Shown: in pieces, positions 5,372-6,718 of the stretch | How the letters are laid out: the number at the start of each line of letters is the position of its first letter | Numbering within the stretch: the stretch's first letter is position 1 | DNA from: Paracoccaceae bacterium | GTDB lineage: Bacteria > Pseudomonadota > Alphaproteobacteria > Rhodobacterales > Rhodobacteraceae | NCBI GenBank assembly: GCA_003500165.1 | Contig: DNSZ01000046.1 | Coordinates: 1-6,718, forward strand | Length of the DNA: 6,718 nt | Reading direction: 5' to 3' | Notes under the pieces: generated by a model | The model's input: only the letters and a program-made list of their open reading frames with translations | Database searches by the model: none | Told to the model about the DNA's origin: nothing | Position numbers and translations under genes: made by a program

Positions 5372-6718
5372 TCAGCAGCTGTAATACATCTGGAACTCGA
5401 CCGGGTGGGGGGTGTGTTCGAAGGCGAACACCTCTTCCCATTTCAGCTCCATATAGCCTTCGATCTGGTGCTTGGTGAACACGTCACCGGCCAGCAGGAA
5501 TTCGTGATCCTTCTCGAGGCATTCAAGCGCCTCGCGCAGCGACGCACAGACGGTCGGGATGCCGTCGAGTTCTTCGGGCGGCAGATCGTAGAGGTTCTTG
5601 TCCATCGCCTCGCCCGGATCGATCTTGTTCCGGATGCCGTCAAGGCCGGCCATCAGCAGCGCCGAGAACGCCAGATAGGGGTTGGCCGAAGGATCGGGGA
5701 AACGCACCTCGACGCGCTTCGCCTTGGGGCTTTCGGTCCACGGAATCCGCACCGAAGCCGAGCGGTTGCGCGCCGAATAGGCCCGCAGCACCGGTGCCTC
5801 GAAGCCCGGGATCAGCCGCTTGTAGCTGTTGGTGCCGGGGTTGGTGAAGGCGTTGATGGTCTTCGAATGCTTCAGGATGCCGCCGATATACCACAGCGCC
5901 TCCTGGCTGAGGTCGGCATATTTGTCGCCGGCAAAGACCGGCTTGCCGTCCTTCCAGATCGACTGGTTGACATGCATGCCGGTGCCGTTGTCGCCGGCGA
6001 TCGGCTTCGGCATGAAGGTCGCGGTCTTGCCATAGGCATGCGCCACACTGTGGATGACATATTTGTATTTCTGCAACTCGTCGCCCTGCTTGGTCAACGA
6101 CGAGAAGATCAGGCCAAGCTCGTGCTGGCAGGAGGCGACCTCGTGGTGGTGCTTGTCCACCGTCATGCCCATCCGCTTCATCGTGGACAGCATTTCCGAA
6201 CGCAAATCCATCCCGGCATCGACCGGCGGCACCGGGAAATAGCCGCCCTTGATGCCCGGGCGGTGGCCCATATTGCCCATCTCGTATTCGGTGTCGGTGT
6301 TCCACGAGCCGTCGATCGCGTCGACCTCATAGGACACCTTGTTCATCGACACCTGATAGCGGACATCATCGAACACGAAGAACTCGGCCTCCGGCCCGAA
6401 ATAGGACACATCGCCGATCCCGGTCGATTTCAGATAGGCTTCGGCCTTTTGCGCGGTGCCGCGCGGGTCGCGGTCGTAGTGCTCGCCGGTGTCGGGCTCG
6501 AGGATCGAGCAGTGCAGACACAGCGTCTTTTCCGCAAAGAACGGGTCCATATAGGCCGAGGCGGCATCGGGCGCGAGCTTCATGTCCGAGGCTTCGATGC
6601 CTTTCCAGCCCGCGATGGACGAGCCGTCGAACATGAAGCCTTCATCCATGAAGTCCTCGTCGACCTGATCGGCCATGACGGTCACATGCTGGAGTTTGCC
6701 GCGCGGGTCGGTGAAGCG
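5372..6718 (-). CDS. glnA: Type I glutamine synthetase, N-terminus cut off by the window edge
   Basis: This cytosolic dodecameric enzyme joins ammonium to glutamate using ATP and is the main entry of nitrogen into the cell. The window holds 448 codons plus the stop. With the family length near 468, only about 20 N-terminal residues are missing. The GTG at 6685 is an internal valine, because RFTDPRGKLQHVTVM reads straight through it. Numbered from that valine, the motifs in order are FDGSSIAGWKGIEASDM (19-35), the metal-binding E-x-E in FGPEAEFFVF (96-105), MGHRPGIKGGYFPVPPVD (139-156), KHHHEVASCQHELG (178-191), KPIAGDNGTGMHVN (227-240), NPGTNSYKRLIPGFEAP (282-298), NRSASVRIP (307-315) and EVRFPDPSANPY (326-337). 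KNLYDLPPEE (363-372) carries the tyrosine (codon 5588-5590) equivalent to E. coli Tyr397. Adenylylation by GlnE, and PII-linked control, are therefore expected. In relatives glnB usually lies just upstream; that region is outside the window. No active-site residue is missing. Confidence 0.98.
   Translation of the reverse strand, partial: RFTDPRGKLQHVTVMADQVDEDFMDEGFMFDGSSIAGWKGIEASDMKLAPDAASAYMDPFFAEKTLCLHCSILEPDTGEHYDRDPRGTAQKAEAYLKSTGIGDVSYFGPEAEFFVFDDVRYQVSMNKVSYEVDAIDGSWNTDTEYEMGNMGHRPGIKGGYFPVPPVDAGMDLRSEMLSTMKRMGMTVDKHHHEVASCQHELGLIFSSLTKQGDELQKYKYVIHSVAHAYGKTATFMPKPIAGDNGTGMHVNQSIWKDGKPVFAGDKYADLSQEALWYIGGILKHSKTINAFTNPGTNSYKRLIPGFEAPVLRAYSARNRSASVRIPWTESPKAKRVEVRFPDPSANPYLAFSALLMAGLDGIRNKIDPGEAMDKNLYDLPPEELDGIPTVCASLREALECLEKDHEFLLAGDVFTKHQIEGYMELKWEEVFAFEHTPHPVEFQMYYSC

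Noticed and set aside
6683..6685. GTG as the glnA start codon
   Set aside because: Conserved glutamine synthetase sequence (RFTDPRGKLQHV) continues upstream of it to the window edge, so it is an internal valine and the gene is simply cut by the window.
1..6718. CRISPR arrays, insertion sequences, tRNA or rRNA genes, toxin-antitoxin or defence genes
   Set aside because: I looked for regularly spaced repeats, transposase motifs, terminal inverted repeats and RNA-gene landmarks, and saw none. All substantial coding frames are accounted for by the seven genes listed.

Overview
The window is GC-rich DNA, by eye about 65-70% G+C with strong C/G bias at third codon positions. Its proteins look alphaproteobacterial: a GlnA ending in YYSC, a compact AccA, and a DUF4399 protein with a TGHHHLLID core. 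A member of the Rhodobacterales is the best guess. That rests on the style of the proteins and their neighbourhood, because the window has no rRNA or other lineage marker.

Layout, left to right. (1) The C-terminal 504 residues of a DUF3604 protein run on the + strand; its N-terminus lies off the left edge. (2) After a 107-bp gap comes a complete fumarylacetoacetate-hydrolase-family gene (+), which starts at 1625 behind a strong ribosome binding site. (3) It meets, tail to tail with only 4 bp between stop codons, a minus-strand group. In transcription order this group is a DUF4399 periplasmic protein (4494 to 4072), accA (3973 to 3011) and an exported CIA30-family protein (3005 to 2466). The last gene begins 5 nt after the accA stop and is probably co-transcribed with it. 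(4) A 205-bp, very GC-rich, palindrome-laden divergent region separates the DUF4399 gene from (5) an unrecognised secreted protein on the + strand (4700-5245), whose base composition is lower in GC than accA. (6) glnA (minus strand) enters from the right edge. It covers all but about the first 20 residues of a type I glutamine synthetase, keeps the adenylylation tyrosine, and ends in a UUCG-loop intrinsic terminator.

Functionally this is mostly ordinary chromosome. GlnA assimilates ammonium and AccA supports the first step of fatty acid synthesis. The FAH-family enzyme probably handles a keto-acid or sugar-acid catabolite. Three or four envelope or exported proteins of poorly known role are interspersed (DUF3604, CIA30, DUF4399, and the orphan at 4700-5245). 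I found no mobile element, CRISPR array, RNA gene, toxin-antitoxin pair or defence system. I do not see an exciting undescribed system here. The best leads are the orphan secreted protein, the histidine-rich DUF4399 protein, and the tight accA-CIA30 coupling.
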